Of a DNA stretch of 64,000 nt, positions 25,701 to 35,158 are shown piece after piece. This stretch comes from Deltaproteobacteria bacterium. GTDB taxonomy: Bacteria > Myxococcota > JACRCW01. The position numbers and the translations under genes were made by a program. The stretch's first letter is position 1; each line of letters opens with the position of its first letter. The DNA lies in contig JACRCW010000035.1 in the NCBI GenBank assembly GCA_016218805.1, positions 1-64,000 of the forward strand. The letters run 5' to 3'. The notes beneath the pieces are model-generated. The model made no database searches and had not been told where the DNA came from. It saw only the letters and a program-made list of their open reading frames with translations.

Positions 25701-28068
25701 TGCCGGGCGCCTGGGCGACCACGTGCAGGTCCAACCACGGCGGGCTGACGCCGGAGCTGGGGACCACGCCCAACGGCAGCGTGGTGACGCGGGGAGGACC
25801 GCCGCTCCAATCCGTGCCCCACAGCGCCACGCCGCCGTCCGGCGCGGCGGGGAAGCCCGCGTCCGGAACCCCGGCGTCACCCGCGCCCAGGTTGGGTTGG
25901 CCCGTGTAGCTGACGGGGACCACCGGCCCATCCTGCGCGGGCCCGGAGAGGCTCAGCGTGGTGGCAAAGTTGCCAACCGACGCCACCACCGACAGCCCCA
26001 CCAGCTCGGCGGTGAGGTCGGGCGCGAACACGCGCAATTCCCCGGATTCGGTCCCCAGCTCAAAGTCCTGCAGCTGCCGCACCAGCGCCACCCGCCCCGT
26101 GACGGGATCCGTGACGACGTTGGGAAGGGGGCCGGCCGCGTAGGCCGTGGACGGGACAGGCAGGGCGGCCTGCCGGGGGGTGAGGCCGTTGGCATCCGGG
26201 AACGCCAGCAGCACCGTGCCCCCGGGCGCCGCATCCGGAACACCGTTGATCCGCAGCGGCGCGTCCGACTGGAAACCCACGTGCACCCAGCCACCGCCTG
26301 CAGACACGCCCGTGACGTCCACGCGGGCCTGCGGCTGCACCACGTCCACGACGGAGCGCCACCGACAGCGGCCGTTGACCCCCACGCGCACCACCACCAC
26401 GCCGCCCATCAACGTGCCCTGCGACGGCCCCACGGGCGCGCACGCGGACCCGGGAAAGCTCATCCCGTCATCCTGGCCCAGCGCGACGACGTAGCCGTCC
26501 GCCGCCACCGTGGCTCCCCACGCGCTGGTGACCGTCCCGGCGTGCCCTCCGGCATCCGCACCCGCGGCCGGGCGTTCCACCAGCAGCGCCGTCTGCGTCA
26601 GCCCAAACGGTCCCACCGCCGCATCCGGCGGCGGACCGGCGTCAAATCCCGCGTCAAATCCAGCGTCCACCCCGGCGTCGACAGGCCCGGCGTCGTGCCC
26701 CGCGTCGGGGACGCCCGCATCCGGGAGCTCGCACGGGTCCCGGTTGGCCGTGCACCCCGGGAACCGGTCGGACAGGTCGCAGACCCGGTCATGGTCCAGG
26801 TCAAAGCGGAGCGGATCCTGGTCGCACGTCGGGCTGTCGGGGACCTCGCCCGCCGGACCGCAGTGGCACGCGGGGAAGGAGCCCGCGCCCAGCTCGTCGG
26901 CGTCCACCTGGCCGTCCAAATCGTCGTCACAGTCCCAGCGCGTCCCGCCCTCGTCGCACGGGACGTTGGGGTCACGCCCGGCGCGCAGGCACTCCGTCAC
27001 GCAGTGCGCGGTCCCCGCGTAGGGGAACCCGTCTCCGTCCATGTCCACGCCGCCGGCCCGGGACACCAGCAGCCGCCCCAGCTCCACCACCTGCCCCGCC
27101 ACGACGACAAACGAGAACCGCAGCGGCAAATAGTCGTCGCCCAGCTCAATGGTCACGTCGTACACGCCGGGCGGCAGTCCGCTGGTGTCAAACCGCAGTT
27201 CGCCGCCGCTGTCCCCCGTGATGATGCGGCCGTTGCCCGGCGTGAGGACGACGGGCGCGCCCCCCAGCGCGGGCACCAGCGTGATGACCAGCCCCTCAAA
27301 CAGGCCCTGCTGCACCACGCCCAGGCCGCTGGTCTGCGTGGGCCCCGGGGGCTCCAGCAGCGTCCCACCCAGGTGCCCGTCGTCCACCTGCGAGTTCAGC
27401 AGCAACGGCGCGGGGAGTTCCGTGGCCTGGGCCTCCTCCACGGTGGCGCGCAGGCGCTGGCTGCCCTGCCCCATCCGCGCGGCCTGGACCTCCCATTCGC
27501 CCGCGCCCACGCCTTCAAACCGGAACGCACCGGTGGCCGGGTCAGGAAACGCGCGGTGCTCACTGAGCTCAAATGCCCCGTTGAGCGGATTGGACTGGAA
27601 CAGGTTCACCGCCACGTCGGCGTACGGAGGGACCGGGCCGGCCACGGTGTTCTCCACCCGCCCGGTGATGGTCCCGGGACGCAGCAGCTCCACAGAGCCA
27701 AGGTCAATGCCGGAGCGCTTGGTGCGGCCCGCGGGGATGCGGATCTTCACAGACAGCACGCGGCCCAGGTCCGGCACGCCGTCGCGGTCGGGGTCCCAGC
27801 TCACCTGCAGGACGTGCTCGCCCTCCGGGAGGTTGCGCACCACAAAGCGCCCGTCGTCATGGGTGGTCCGGATGACCGCGCTGCCCCGGACGCGCACGCG
27901 CGCGCCTTTGAGGTTGCGGCTCCCCACCTCGTGCGGCGGCACGCCAAACACCACCGCGGTGACGTCGCCTTCGCCCAGTTCAATGGGGAGCTTGTCCGGC
28001 AGGTAGATGCACCCCGTCAGGACACTCCATGACACCAGCGCGGCCCACCGCCCCGCGTGCCTGCTCAT
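22720..28068 (-). CDS. Giant secreted lipoprotein with carboxypeptidase-regulatory-like and repeat beta domains
   Basis: 1,782 residues from the ATG at 28068, preceded by GGGAGG. The lipobox is SVLTGC (Cys20). The N-terminal part has Ig/CarboxypepD_reg-like modules (VRVRGSAVIRTTHDDGRF; GTITGRVEN). Near residues 330-430 there are Asp-rich Ca2+-type repeats (DMDGDGF; DLDHDRVCDLSDRFPGC). An Asp-Ala-Gly linker follows (about residues 447-482), then a delta-60-repeat-like middle. The C-terminal third repeats a PPC-like unit (...NDCTAAQGL, ...TNVDCPTAMDL, ...ANDRCALAVDL, ...SDACSAAPDL). It is probably surface-exposed and large enough to be an adhesin or matrix component. No enzyme motif seen. Confidence 0.85.
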   Translation of the reverse strand: MSRHAGRWAALVSWSVLTGCIYLPDKLPIELGEGDVTAVVFGVPPHEVGSRNLKGARVRVRGSAVIRTTHDDGRFVVRNLPEGEHVLQVSWDPDRDGVPDLGRVLSVKIRIPAGRTKRSGIDLGSVELLRPGTITGRVENTVAGPVPPYADVAVNLFQSNPLNGAFELSEHRAFPDPATGAFRFEGVGAGEWEVQAARMGQGSQRLRATVEEAQATELPAPLLLNSQVDDGHLGGTLLEPPGPTQTSGLGVVQQGLFEGLVITLVPALGGAPVVLTPGNGRIITGDSGGELRFDTSGLPPGVYDVTIELGDDYLPLRFSFVVVAGQVVELGRLLVSRAGGVDMDGDGFPYAGTAHCVTECLRAGRDPNVPCDEGGTRWDCDDDLDGQVDADELGAGSFPACHCGPAGEVPDSPTCDQDPLRFDLDHDRVCDLSDRFPGCTANRDPCELPDAGVPDAGHDAGPVDAGVDAGFDAGFDAGPPPDAAVGPFGLTQTALLVERPAAGADAGGHAGTVTSAWGATVAADGYVVALGQDDGMSFPGSACAPVGPSQGTLMGGVVVVRVGVNGRCRWRSVVDVVQPQARVDVTGVSAGGGWVHVGFQSDAPLRINGVPDAAPGGTVLLAFPDANGLTPRQAALPVPSTAYAAGPLPNVVTDPVTGRVALVRQLQDFELGTESGELRVFAPDLTAELVGLSVVASVGNFATTLSLSGPAQDGPVVPVSYTGQPNLGAGDAGVPDAGFPAAPDGGVALWGTDWSGGPPRVTTLPLGVVPSSGVSPPWLDLHVVAQAPGTLMAGQVWDGVLLAPGGVTASSPLAEPVTWVLSLDAAGASVFGVDVLGEADTRFSGGRLSPPVLLPLSLGLPGGAVALAGGGERIVRLRRTMPGASSPRVEEYFVRGSVAQRGMSPGLVVRLDAQGAVRGVARVTPSGSGARVGLETLHRTADGGLVVGLAVRGGAHLARLDCNGVELASEVEDVTAPSGNGFVLWHLPPPALPACAWGPGVNTEVGDDPPTPDGTVAMDIPAQYQVSVGPGFDEDCMTFRSTAAGAAHVRVTDGTACTGDVVVEAQRTTGVVDVPTGADLCPHARVRVAAADVLGVCVRGQAGLPVGPVDVQVDLVPPPGNNDCTAAQGLPLLSPASRTAAFSGDTASASAELDLCGPGYGADVYYAVQVAGSGVVRARMTGTPGSSVRVALTSDGCTSRTVQGCAPLTTTGTPWMNVEATALHRMAVMDNDPLRGGPFQGELEYVEAGAHTTCATAEMITPPAVGAPVRVRANIARSAQSWPIQVTNCTQPPPEARDSWHRFVAPSTGVIRATPVTPFNGTLYVVELTRNDCTTLMERACTAAADGRALPVRATAEYALVVQAFDAQADPLIDVDLAFEAGATNVDCPTAMDLGTLSSAGSPFLLAGTTAGGGADMITGCTAPADAPDVVYRFTAGTSGAVRVLDDPANALPGNVAIMEEGACANILQRSCDPLGPYAAGPVSVVPGNGYLVVVQGAAYQDQGPFRVQLEYIDAVPANDRCALAVDLGSLGGATRSVSFSGSTILASGDWGSTACRTTAGRDVHYRLNVTDVSLPLTIRLDQMDDNPLLFWGVGSTACGSEVGCGALGTNPSTVVLPTAGTYWLAVHSQPATAGLTFHGTASLQAPTPSDACSAAPDLLLAPSPVTGTLDGFVNDLSASDYGVCTGYSSMGPDGFYRFALQPAQTLDVSFTFAESGNDASLWVLDACPTLSAPSCVAGSDRAPVETVTVTNSGTAVQTYVLVLDSYSVNAALGFTLTWALR
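26621..26728 (-). repeat. Asp-Ala-Gly low-complexity linker
   Basis: This part of the giant lipoprotein encodes repeated DAG units (for example PDAGVPDAGHDAGPVDAG) at about residues 447-482. Such D-A-G linkers between secreted domains are frequent in myxobacterial proteins and may be flexible or metal-binding. The repeat is in frame with its gene and is a protein repeat, not a DNA element. Confidence 0.8.
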
Positions 28069-28123
28069 TGCACACCTCCCATGCGGAGTGGAGCCCACGC
28101 TGCAACGGGCCGCCCCTCCCCCA

Positions 28124-28141
28124 CGGGCGCAGTAGCGCCCG
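28124..28141 (-). terminator. Compact GC hairpin downstream of ribA
   Basis: CGGGCGC and GCGCCCG form a perfect 7-bp stem around a four-base loop (AGTA). It lies 82 bp past the ribA stop and 56 bp upstream of the giant lipoprotein start, both on the minus strand. It has no T-run, so it could be a Rho-independent-like pause, a processing site or a 5'-leader structure. A very similar stem occurs at 36700-36715. Confidence 0.4.
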
Positions 28142-28222
28142 CCTTGGGGCACCACAAGTGCACCGGGTGGTTGACGACGAGACGCGCGGTGAACCGGCAG
28201 CGCGGGCCGGACCCCGAGGGAG

Positions 28223-28861
<639 letters not shown>

Positions 28862-28941
28862 GCTCGCCTCCGCGCGGGACACGAACCGTCCCGCCGTCTC
28901 GCACTTGGATGCCGGCGGCTGCGCCGCGGTTCGGACCGCCG

Positions 28942-29412
28942 TCAGGCCTGCAGCGCCTTGTCTATGGCGCCACGCAGGGACTTGCTGTCCGGCCCCACCG
29001 CGCTGTTGAACGAATCGATCACCTCGCCGTCCTTGCCGACGAGGAACTTGTGGAAGTTCCACTTGGGCTCGCCGTGGTCCTCGGTGAGGAAGCCGTACAG
29101 CGGCGCCTTGGCCTTCCCCTTGACCACCATCTTCTCGGTCAGCGGGAAGCGCACGTGGAACTTGGTCTCGCAGAACGCCTGGATCTGCTCGGGCGTCCCC
29201 GGTTCCTGCGCGCCAAAGTCGTTGGATGGCACGCCCAGCACCACCAGGCCCTTGCCTGCGTACTCCTCGTGGAGCTTTTCCAGCCCGGCATATTGGGGCG
29301 TGAAACCGCACTCGCTGGCCGTGTTCACCACCAGCACCACCTTGCCCTTGTACTGGGTCAGCGGATGGTCCTTCCCGTCCAGCGCCTTCACCGTGAAATC
29401 ATGGAAGCACAT
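28942..29412 (-). CDS. Glutathione peroxidase-family thiol peroxidase
   Basis: 156 residues from the ATG at 29412, with GAGGAA upstream. The peroxidatic residue is Cys35 (NTASECGFTPQY), not selenocysteine. The conserved PSNDFGAQEPG and WNFHKFLV motifs supply the catalytic Gln and Trp. This bacterial type usually uses thioredoxin to reduce peroxides in the cytosol, despite its name. It ends 80 bp upstream of ribA on the same strand and is divergent from the helicase, with 86 bp between the starts. Confidence 0.92.
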   Translation of the reverse strand: MCFHDFTVKALDGKDHPLTQYKGKVVLVVNTASECGFTPQYAGLEKLHEEYAGKGLVVLGVPSNDFGAQEPGTPEQIQAFCETKFHVRFPLTEKMVVKGKAKAPLYGFLTEDHGEPKWNFHKFLVGKDGEVIDSFNSAVGPDSKSLRGAIDKALQA

Positions 29413-29498
29413 GGTTCCTCCTCGGCGTAACGGATGCCGGAGCGCGCCGTGGGATTCGCCGTTGCCGCGCCCACACACTGCCGGATACACCGGCCTGC

Positions 29499-32042
29499 AT
29501 GGCCGACAACTCCCATCCGCTCGCCTCCCGGCTTGACGGCGCCGCGGCGGGCGGCAGCGACGAGATCCTCAACCGGTTCATGGACTACGTGGCCCAGAAG
29601 GGCCTGGCGCTGTACCCCGCGCAGGAGGAGGCCATCCTCGAGATCATGTCGGGGCGGCACATCATCCTGAACACGCCCACGGGCAGCGGAAAGTCCCTGG
29701 TGGCCACCGCCATGATCTTCAGGTCCGTCGTGGAGGGGCGGCGCACGTTCTACACCTGTCCCATCAAGGCGCTGGTCAGCGAGAAGTTCTTTGCGCTGTG
29801 CAATGACTTTGGCCCGGACCGCGTGGGCATGATGACGGGGGACGCGGCCATCAACCGGGATGCGCCCATCATCTGCTGCACGGCGGAGATCCTCTCCAAC
29901 ATGGCGCTGCGCGAGGGCCCGGCGGCGCGCATCGACACCGTGGTGATGGACGAGTTCCACTATTACGGCGACCGCGACCGCGGCGTGGCGTGGCAGGTTC
30001 CGCTGCTGATGCTGGAAAAGGCCACCTTCCTGCTGATGAGCGCCACGCTGGGGAACCCGGAGTTCTTTGCGGACAAGCTCAAGGAGCTCACGGGCCGGGA
30101 CACCGCCATTGTCCGGAGCCGCGACCGCCCCGTCCCGCTGGATTACGAATACCGCGAGACGCCGTTCCACGAGACGCTGGACGAACTCATGCGCCTCCGG
30201 AAGTACCCGGTGTACGTCGTCAACTTCACGCAGCGCGCGGCGGCGGAAGAGGCGCAGAACATGATGAGCGTCAACTTCTGCAGCCGCGAGGAGAAGCAGG
30301 CCATCAACGAGGCGCTGCAGGGCGTGCTGTTTGACACGCCGTACGGCAAGGAGGTGCAGAAGTTCCTCCGCCACGGCCTGGGGCTGCACCACGCGGGCCT
30401 GCTGCCCAAGTACCGCCTGCTGACGGAGAAGCTGGCGCAGCAGGGGTTGCTGAAGATCATCAGCGGTACGGACACGCTGGGCGTGGGGGTGAATATCCCC
30501 ATCCGCACGGTGCTGTTCACCAAGCTGTGCAAGTATGATGGGGAAAAGACCGGCATTCTCTCCGTGCGCGATTTCAAGCAGATCTCCGGACGCGCGGGCC
30601 GGCGGGGGTTTGACACGCAGGGCAGCGTTGTTGTCCAGGCGCCGGAGCACGTGATTGAGAACCTGCGCATTGAGGCCAAGAAGCAGTCCGACCCGCAGAA
30701 GTACAAGAAGCTGCAGAAGGCCAGGCCGCCGGACAAGGGCTTTGTGCACTGGGACCGGGCAACTTTTGACAAGCTCATTGCGCGCGATCCCGAAGACCTG
30801 CCCAGCCGCTTCAACGTCACGCACGGCATGCTGGTGCACCTGCTGCAGGCGGAGATTGCGGAGCGCGGCGGCGGGTACGGGCGGCTGATGCGGCTGTGCG
30901 CGCGGTCCCACGGTGACGAGCGCGCCAAGCGGCATGTGCGCCGCCACGCGCGCCAGCTGTTCCAGAGCCTGCGCGCGGCGGGCATCATCCGCGTGGAGCG
31001 CGTGCCCATGGCGGCGGGCGCGTTTGTGCGCGTGGAGAAAGGCCTGCAGCGGGACTTCTCGTTGAACCAGACCTTGTCGCTGTACCTGCTGGACACGCTC
31101 CCCCGGCTGGACCGCGAGGCGGACGCGCACTCGCTGGACGTGCTCACGCTGGTGGAAAGCATCCTGGAGGACCCGGACCCCATCCTGTTCAAGCAGCTGG
31201 ACAAGTTGAAGGGTGAGAAGATTGCCGAGTGGAAGGCGCAGGGGATGGAATACGACCAGCGCATGGAGGAACTGGAGAAGCTGGAGTACCCCAAGCCGCA
31301 CCGCGATTTCATCTATGACACGTTCAATGCGTTTGCGGCCAAGCACCCGTGGGTGGGACGCGAGAACATCCGTCCTAAGTCCGTGGCCCGTGAGATGTAC
31401 GAGCGCTACGCGTCCTTCAACGAGTACACGCGCGAGTACAGCACCGAGCGCGTGGAGGGCCTGCTGCTGCGCTACCTGTCCGACGTCTACAAGACGCTGG
31501 TCCAGACGGTACCCGAGGCAGAGAAGACCGACGAGGTGCTGGAGATTGAGAGCTATTTCCGCGCGCTGGTGCACGGCGTGGACAAGAGCCTGGTGGAAGA
31601 ATGGGAGAGCCTGCGCACGCCGGTGGAGGCCCTGCCGGAGGGGAAGCCGCGCCCGCCGCCATCCCTGGCGGACAACCCGCGGCTGCTGCGCGCACGCATC
31701 CGCGGCGAGGTGCACCACCTGGTCAAGACGCTGTCCGAGAAGGATTGGACCGCGGCGGCGCTGGCGCTGGCGGAGTCCTCGCGCGAGGAATGGACGCCGG
31801 TGCACCTTGAAGAGGCCATGAAGGCGTACTTTGCGGATTACCCGTCGCTGCGGATGGACCATGACGCGCGCTCACCGCGGCTCACGCTGGTGACGGAGAC
31901 CGGGCCGCGCTGTTGGGACGTGCGGCAGACGCTGCTGGATCCGGAGGGCGACGGGACGTGGTTCCTTGATTGCGTTGTGGACCTGCAGGGGCGGACGGGT
32001 GCGGAGGGACCGCTGTTGGGGCTGCGGCGCATTGGCACGTGA
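29499..32042 (+). CDS. DEAD/DEAH-box helicase with DUF3516 C-terminal region
   Basis: 847 residues of Ski2-like superfamily 2 helicase. Motifs are in order: LYPAQEEAIL (Q region), NTPTGSGKS (I), PIKALVSEK (Ia), MTGDAAIN, CTAEILSNM, MDEFHYY (II, DEFH), LLMSATLGN (III), GLHHAGLLPKYR, SGTDTLGVGVNIP (V) and ISGRAGRRGFD (VI). Both RecA lobes are intact. The long helical C terminus matches the DUF3516 type of bacterial Ski2-like proteins (actinobacteria and myxobacteria), presumably RNA-acting. ATP-dependent unwinding is inferred from the motifs. Single-gene unit, divergent from the peroxidase. Confidence 0.88.
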   Translation: MADNSHPLASRLDGAAAGGSDEILNRFMDYVAQKGLALYPAQEEAILEIMSGRHIILNTPTGSGKSLVATAMIFRSVVEGRRTFYTCPIKALVSEKFFALCNDFGPDRVGMMTGDAAINRDAPIICCTAEILSNMALREGPAARIDTVVMDEFHYYGDRDRGVAWQVPLLMLEKATFLLMSATLGNPEFFADKLKELTGRDTAIVRSRDRPVPLDYEYRETPFHETLDELMRLRKYPVYVVNFTQRAAAEEAQNMMSVNFCSREEKQAINEALQGVLFDTPYGKEVQKFLRHGLGLHHAGLLPKYRLLTEKLAQQGLLKIISGTDTLGVGVNIPIRTVLFTKLCKYDGEKTGILSVRDFKQISGRAGRRGFDTQGSVVVQAPEHVIENLRIEAKKQSDPQKYKKLQKARPPDKGFVHWDRATFDKLIARDPEDLPSRFNVTHGMLVHLLQAEIAERGGGYGRLMRLCARSHGDERAKRHVRRHARQLFQSLRAAGIIRVERVPMAAGAFVRVEKGLQRDFSLNQTLSLYLLDTLPRLDREADAHSLDVLTLVESILEDPDPILFKQLDKLKGEKIAEWKAQGMEYDQRMEELEKLEYPKPHRDFIYDTFNAFAAKHPWVGRENIRPKSVAREMYERYASFNEYTREYSTERVEGLLLRYLSDVYKTLVQTVPEAEKTDEVLEIESYFRALVHGVDKSLVEEWESLRTPVEALPEGKPRPPPSLADNPRLLRARIRGEVHHLVKTLSEKDWTAAALALAESSREEWTPVHLEEAMKAYFADYPSLRMDHDARSPRLTLVTETGPRCWDVRQTLLDPEGDGTWFLDCVVDLQGRTGAEGPLLGLRRIGT

Positions 32043-32054
32043 GCGGGTCCTCGT

Positions 32055-33449
32055 TCAGGGAAAGCGCCGGTACAGGACCACTTCCGTGCACGAGACGGTG
32101 CGGCAGGGCCGCACGAGCACCGGGCGGAACTCCCCCTGGCCGCCCAGCGGGAGCGCCGGCGACGCCGTTGCCGCCACCCCGCGGCCCGTCGCCAGGTACC
32201 AATCCGGAGGTGACGCCAGGGCCGTGGCGGCCGCGCGGACCTCCAGCGCGTGCGCGAGTTCCAGGTACGGCCGGTAGAACCCGGCGAGCAACTCGGTGCG
32301 GAAGTCGTTGTTGCCCACCACCACACGTGGTCGCTCTCGGCACGAATCCGCCATGACCTGGAACGCATCCAGGTAGGCGCCCCGCCCTTCCGCCTGAAAC
32401 TCCGTCTCAAACCGCGCCTGACCGGCGAGCCAAAGCCCGGAAATGAGGACCGCCCCCAACCGCGGCGCCCCGCGCCTTGCCAGCCCCAGGTCCAGCACCC
32501 GGCCGAGCCCCAGCAGTGCCCCCAGCGCAACGACGAGCAGGTAGCGGACGCTGATGGCAGTGAAAGCGCCGGTGGCAAACGGAAGCACGACGAGACACAC
32601 CGCGAACGCGACGCGATCCGGCGTGAAGCGGCCGGCGGTACCCAGGCCCAGGCCCACGCAGGCAACCGCGAACATCACCGCGTCCACGGCGAACGGTGAC
32701 CACCCTCCCAGGCTGACCGTCCACGCCGCCGCGTGCACCACGACCGACGACAGAGGCTCCTCCGGGTTTCCGCCGATGACCATTCCGCGCGCGCGCGCCG
32801 CACACAGCGCAACCGCCACCAGCGCGGGCGCATACTGTGCCGCGGCGCGCTTCCAACTCTCCCCACCGTGCGTCACGCGCACCAGCGCGCCGGCCAGCAG
32901 CGCAGCAAACCAGAACGCGAACTGCAGGTGCGCAAGCGCGCCCAGCAGGCAGGCGCCCCAGAAGATCGCCCTCGGCAGCGGCGCGGGGCCTGTGCGCAGG
33001 CGCTCGTCCAGGGCCAGCGCAACGAGGCAGAAGAAGCACAGCGCCGCATAGCCGCGCGCTTCCGACGCGTACACGATCATCAGATGATTGGCTGCCACCA
33101 CGCCGCCACAGATCAGCGCCGCCCGGGCACCTGCCAAACGTCCCCACCAGACCGCCGCCCCAACGGCACCCAGCCCGAGCACAAACGCGGGCAACCGGTA
33201 GACAAACCAGTAGCGCTGCTCCCCCAGCGCCCGCAGGAAGAGGCTGTTGAGTGGGTGGTTGTTGTCGTGGAACGTGCCCCAGACCAGGGCGCCGGCGGAG
33301 CGTGCGTGCAGCGCAAGCAGCAGGGACCATACCTCGTCAGTGGTGAAATCCGTGAACAGGCCCGCCAGCCTGGGCAGCGCAGCGAGCCCCACCACGAGCG
33401 CGAGGGCGGCGGTGGGGCGGAGCCCAGAGGTGCGAACCGGCTCGCTCAC
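32055..33449 (-). CDS. GT-C (family 39-like) membrane glycosyltransferase candidate
   Basis: 464 residues from a GTG at 33449; in-frame GTG codons further upstream make the start uncertain. About ten membrane helices are visible. In the first periplasmic loop there is a DE pair (FTTDEVW), and later loops have FHDNNHPLNSLF and ASEARGYA, resembling the catalytic Asp/Glu and HxxL/SxEAR loop of PMT/ArnT-type enzymes that use polyprenyl-phosphate sugars. Function and acceptor unknown. It ends 12 bp from the convergent helicase stop and is divergent from two further membrane proteins. Confidence 0.7.
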   Translation of the reverse strand: MSEPVRTSGLRPTAALALVVGLAALPRLAGLFTDFTTDEVWSLLLALHARSAGALVWGTFHDNNHPLNSLFLRALGEQRYWFVYRLPAFVLGLGAVGAAVWWGRLAGARAALICGGVVAANHLMIVYASEARGYAALCFFCLVALALDERLRTGPAPLPRAIFWGACLLGALAHLQFAFWFAALLAGALVRVTHGGESWKRAAAQYAPALVAVALCAARARGMVIGGNPEEPLSSVVVHAAAWTVSLGGWSPFAVDAVMFAVACVGLGLGTAGRFTPDRVAFAVCLVVLPFATGAFTAISVRYLLVVALGALLGLGRVLDLGLARRGAPRLGAVLISGLWLAGQARFETEFQAEGRGAYLDAFQVMADSCRERPRVVVGNNDFRTELLAGFYRPYLELAHALEVRAAATALASPPDWYLATGRGVAATASPALPLGGQGEFRPVLVRPCRTVSCTEVVLYRRFP

Positions 33450-33532
33450 GGCCGCCACACGTAGCACGCGCGGGGCTGGTGCCGCGCGCGGGATGCTGGA
33501 CGCTGTCTCCCCGTCGGCGGGATGATGCACGG

Positions 33533-35158
33533 GTGCCGCCCACCCCAGTCGCGCATGCTTCGCGAGGCCGAGCGTCCGACACCGCGCGCTGGGTGATTCT
33601 TCATCCCTTCATGTTGCTGTTCCTGCTGGTGGCGGCCGCGTACGCGCCGGTGACCCGCGCCGGGTTCATCTGGGATGACCCGCAGTACGTCGTTGACAAT
33701 CCCCTGCTGCGCACGTGGGAGGGCCTGTGGTCCATCTGGACGCGTCCCACGTCCGGCGCGCACCAGTGGTACCCACTCACGCTCACCACGTTCTGGCTGG
33801 AATACCAGGCCTGGGGGCTGCATCCCCTGGGCTATCACGTCGTCAACGTGCTGCTGCATGCGGCCAGTGCGTGCCTGGTGTTCTGCGTTTGTCGTCGCCT
33901 GCGCGTGCCTGGCGCACTGCTCGTCGCTGCGCTGTTTGCGGTGCACCCGGTCCACGTGGAGTCCGTGGCGTGGGTCACCGAGCTCAAGAACGTGTTGTCC
34001 GGGTTCTTCAGCCTGATGTCCGTCCTGTGTTTCCTCCGCTTCGTTGACGGGCGACGCGTGTCCTGGCGCGCCTACGCCGCCGCGCTGGCGTGCTTTGCCT
34101 CCGCGTTGCTCTCCAAGAGCGTGGCCAGCACCGTCCCGGCCGCGCTGCCCCTGGTCCTGTGGGCGTCCGGCCGGCGCGTGACGCGGCGGACCTGGCTTGG
34201 CCTGCTGCCCATGTTCGCGCTGGGCCTGGCCATGGCGGCCATCACGGTGCACGTGGAGCACACGGGCGTGGGGGCCCGGGGCCCGGAGTGGGACCTCGCG
34301 CCGGTTGCGCGGTTCGTGATCGCGGGGCGCGCGCTGTGGTTCTACGTTGGGAAGCTGATGTGGCCGGCGGACCTTTGCTTCAGTTACGCGCGCTGGGAAG
34401 TTGGCTCCGTCACGCTTGCTGACACCTGGCCGCTGGCGGCGGCCGTGGTCGTCGTGCTGGCAGCGTTCGCGGCCCGGCGTCGCGTGGGCCGCTGGCCCGT
34501 TGCGGCGCTGTGTTACTTTGGTGGCACGCTGCTGCCCGCGCTGGGATTCATCAACGTCTATCCCATGCGCTACACGTTTGTGGCGGACCACTACCCGTAT
34601 GCGGCAAGCCTGGGCGTGCTCGCGTTGTTTGCGGGCGTGGCGGTGGCGGTGGCGCGGCGGGCTGCGGGTGGCCCGGTGCGGCTGGCGCGGAGCCCGGCGT
34701 GGGTGTTTCTCGTCGGTGGTCTGCTGGCAGTGCTGGTGGGCTCCACCGCGTCGCGCACGCTGGTGTACCGGGACGAGTTGGCGCTGTGGACGGACACCGT
34801 GGAGAAGAACCCGGCCGCGTACCACGCGCGGACCAACCTGGGTGTGCAACTGGCGGCCGCCGGTGACGGTGACGGCGCGGCCGCACAGTTCCGCGCAGCG
34901 GCCCGGTTGCGACCGGACCTGGCGTGGCCGCTGAACAACCTGGGGCTGTTGCAGGCCACCGCGGGGGACCTTGACGGGGCGGAGCGCAGCTACCGCGCGG
35001 CGCTGGCGCGCGAGCCCGATCTGCCACAGGTGCACTACAACCTGGGCCTGGTGCTGCTGCGGCAGGGACGCGCGGCGGAGGCGCAGCAGGCATTCCGCGC
35101 GGCGCTGGCGCGCGATCCGGCGCACCCGGGTGCACGCGCGCACCTGGAGGACCGGTGA
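33533..35158 (+). CDS. TMTC-like membrane protein: GT-C domain plus TPR repeats
   Basis: 541 residues from a GTG at 33533; the start is uncertain (GTG 33593 and ATG 33611 are in frame). The N-terminal membrane domain shows the TMTC/DUF1736-type pattern: FIWDDPQYVVDNPLL (WDD pair), QWYPLT, FAVHPVHVESVAWVTELKN and NVYPMRYTFVADHYPY. Three C-terminal TPRs follow (YHARTNLGVQLAAAGD; WPLNNLGLLQATAGDL; VHYNLGLVLLRQGRA). In eukaryotes such proteins are O-mannosyltransferases. The bacterial acceptor is unknown. It overlaps the next GT-C gene (GTGA). Confidence 0.75.
   Translation: MPPTPVAHASRGRASDTARWVILHPFMLLFLLVAAAYAPVTRAGFIWDDPQYVVDNPLLRTWEGLWSIWTRPTSGAHQWYPLTLTTFWLEYQAWGLHPLGYHVVNVLLHAASACLVFCVCRRLRVPGALLVAALFAVHPVHVESVAWVTELKNVLSGFFSLMSVLCFLRFVDGRRVSWRAYAAALACFASALLSKSVASTVPAALPLVLWASGRRVTRRTWLGLLPMFALGLAMAAITVHVEHTGVGARGPEWDLAPVARFVIAGRALWFYVGKLMWPADLCFSYARWEVGSVTLADTWPLAAAVVVVLAAFAARRRVGRWPVAALCYFGGTLLPALGFINVYPMRYTFVADHYPYAASLGVLALFAGVAVAVARRAAGGPVRLARSPAWVFLVGGLLAVLVGSTASRTLVYRDELALWTDTVEKNPAAYHARTNLGVQLAAAGDGDGAAAQFRAAARLRPDLAWPLNNLGLLQATAGDLDGAERSYRAALAREPDLPQVHYNLGLVLLRQGRAAEAQQAFRAALARDPAHPGARAHLEDR

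Noticed and set aside
26621..26728. Asp-Ala-Gly repeat as a mobile or CRISPR-like DNA element
   Set aside because: It is an in-frame protein repeat with varying codons and no spacers.
23152..28032. Large open frames antisense to the giant lipoprotein
   Set aside because: No start site, motif or composition consistent with a real protein; mirror frames of the lipoprotein.
29388..31862. Minus-strand 824-codon frame opposite the helicase
   Set aside because: His/Gln/Arg-rich shadow of a gene with all helicase motifs.
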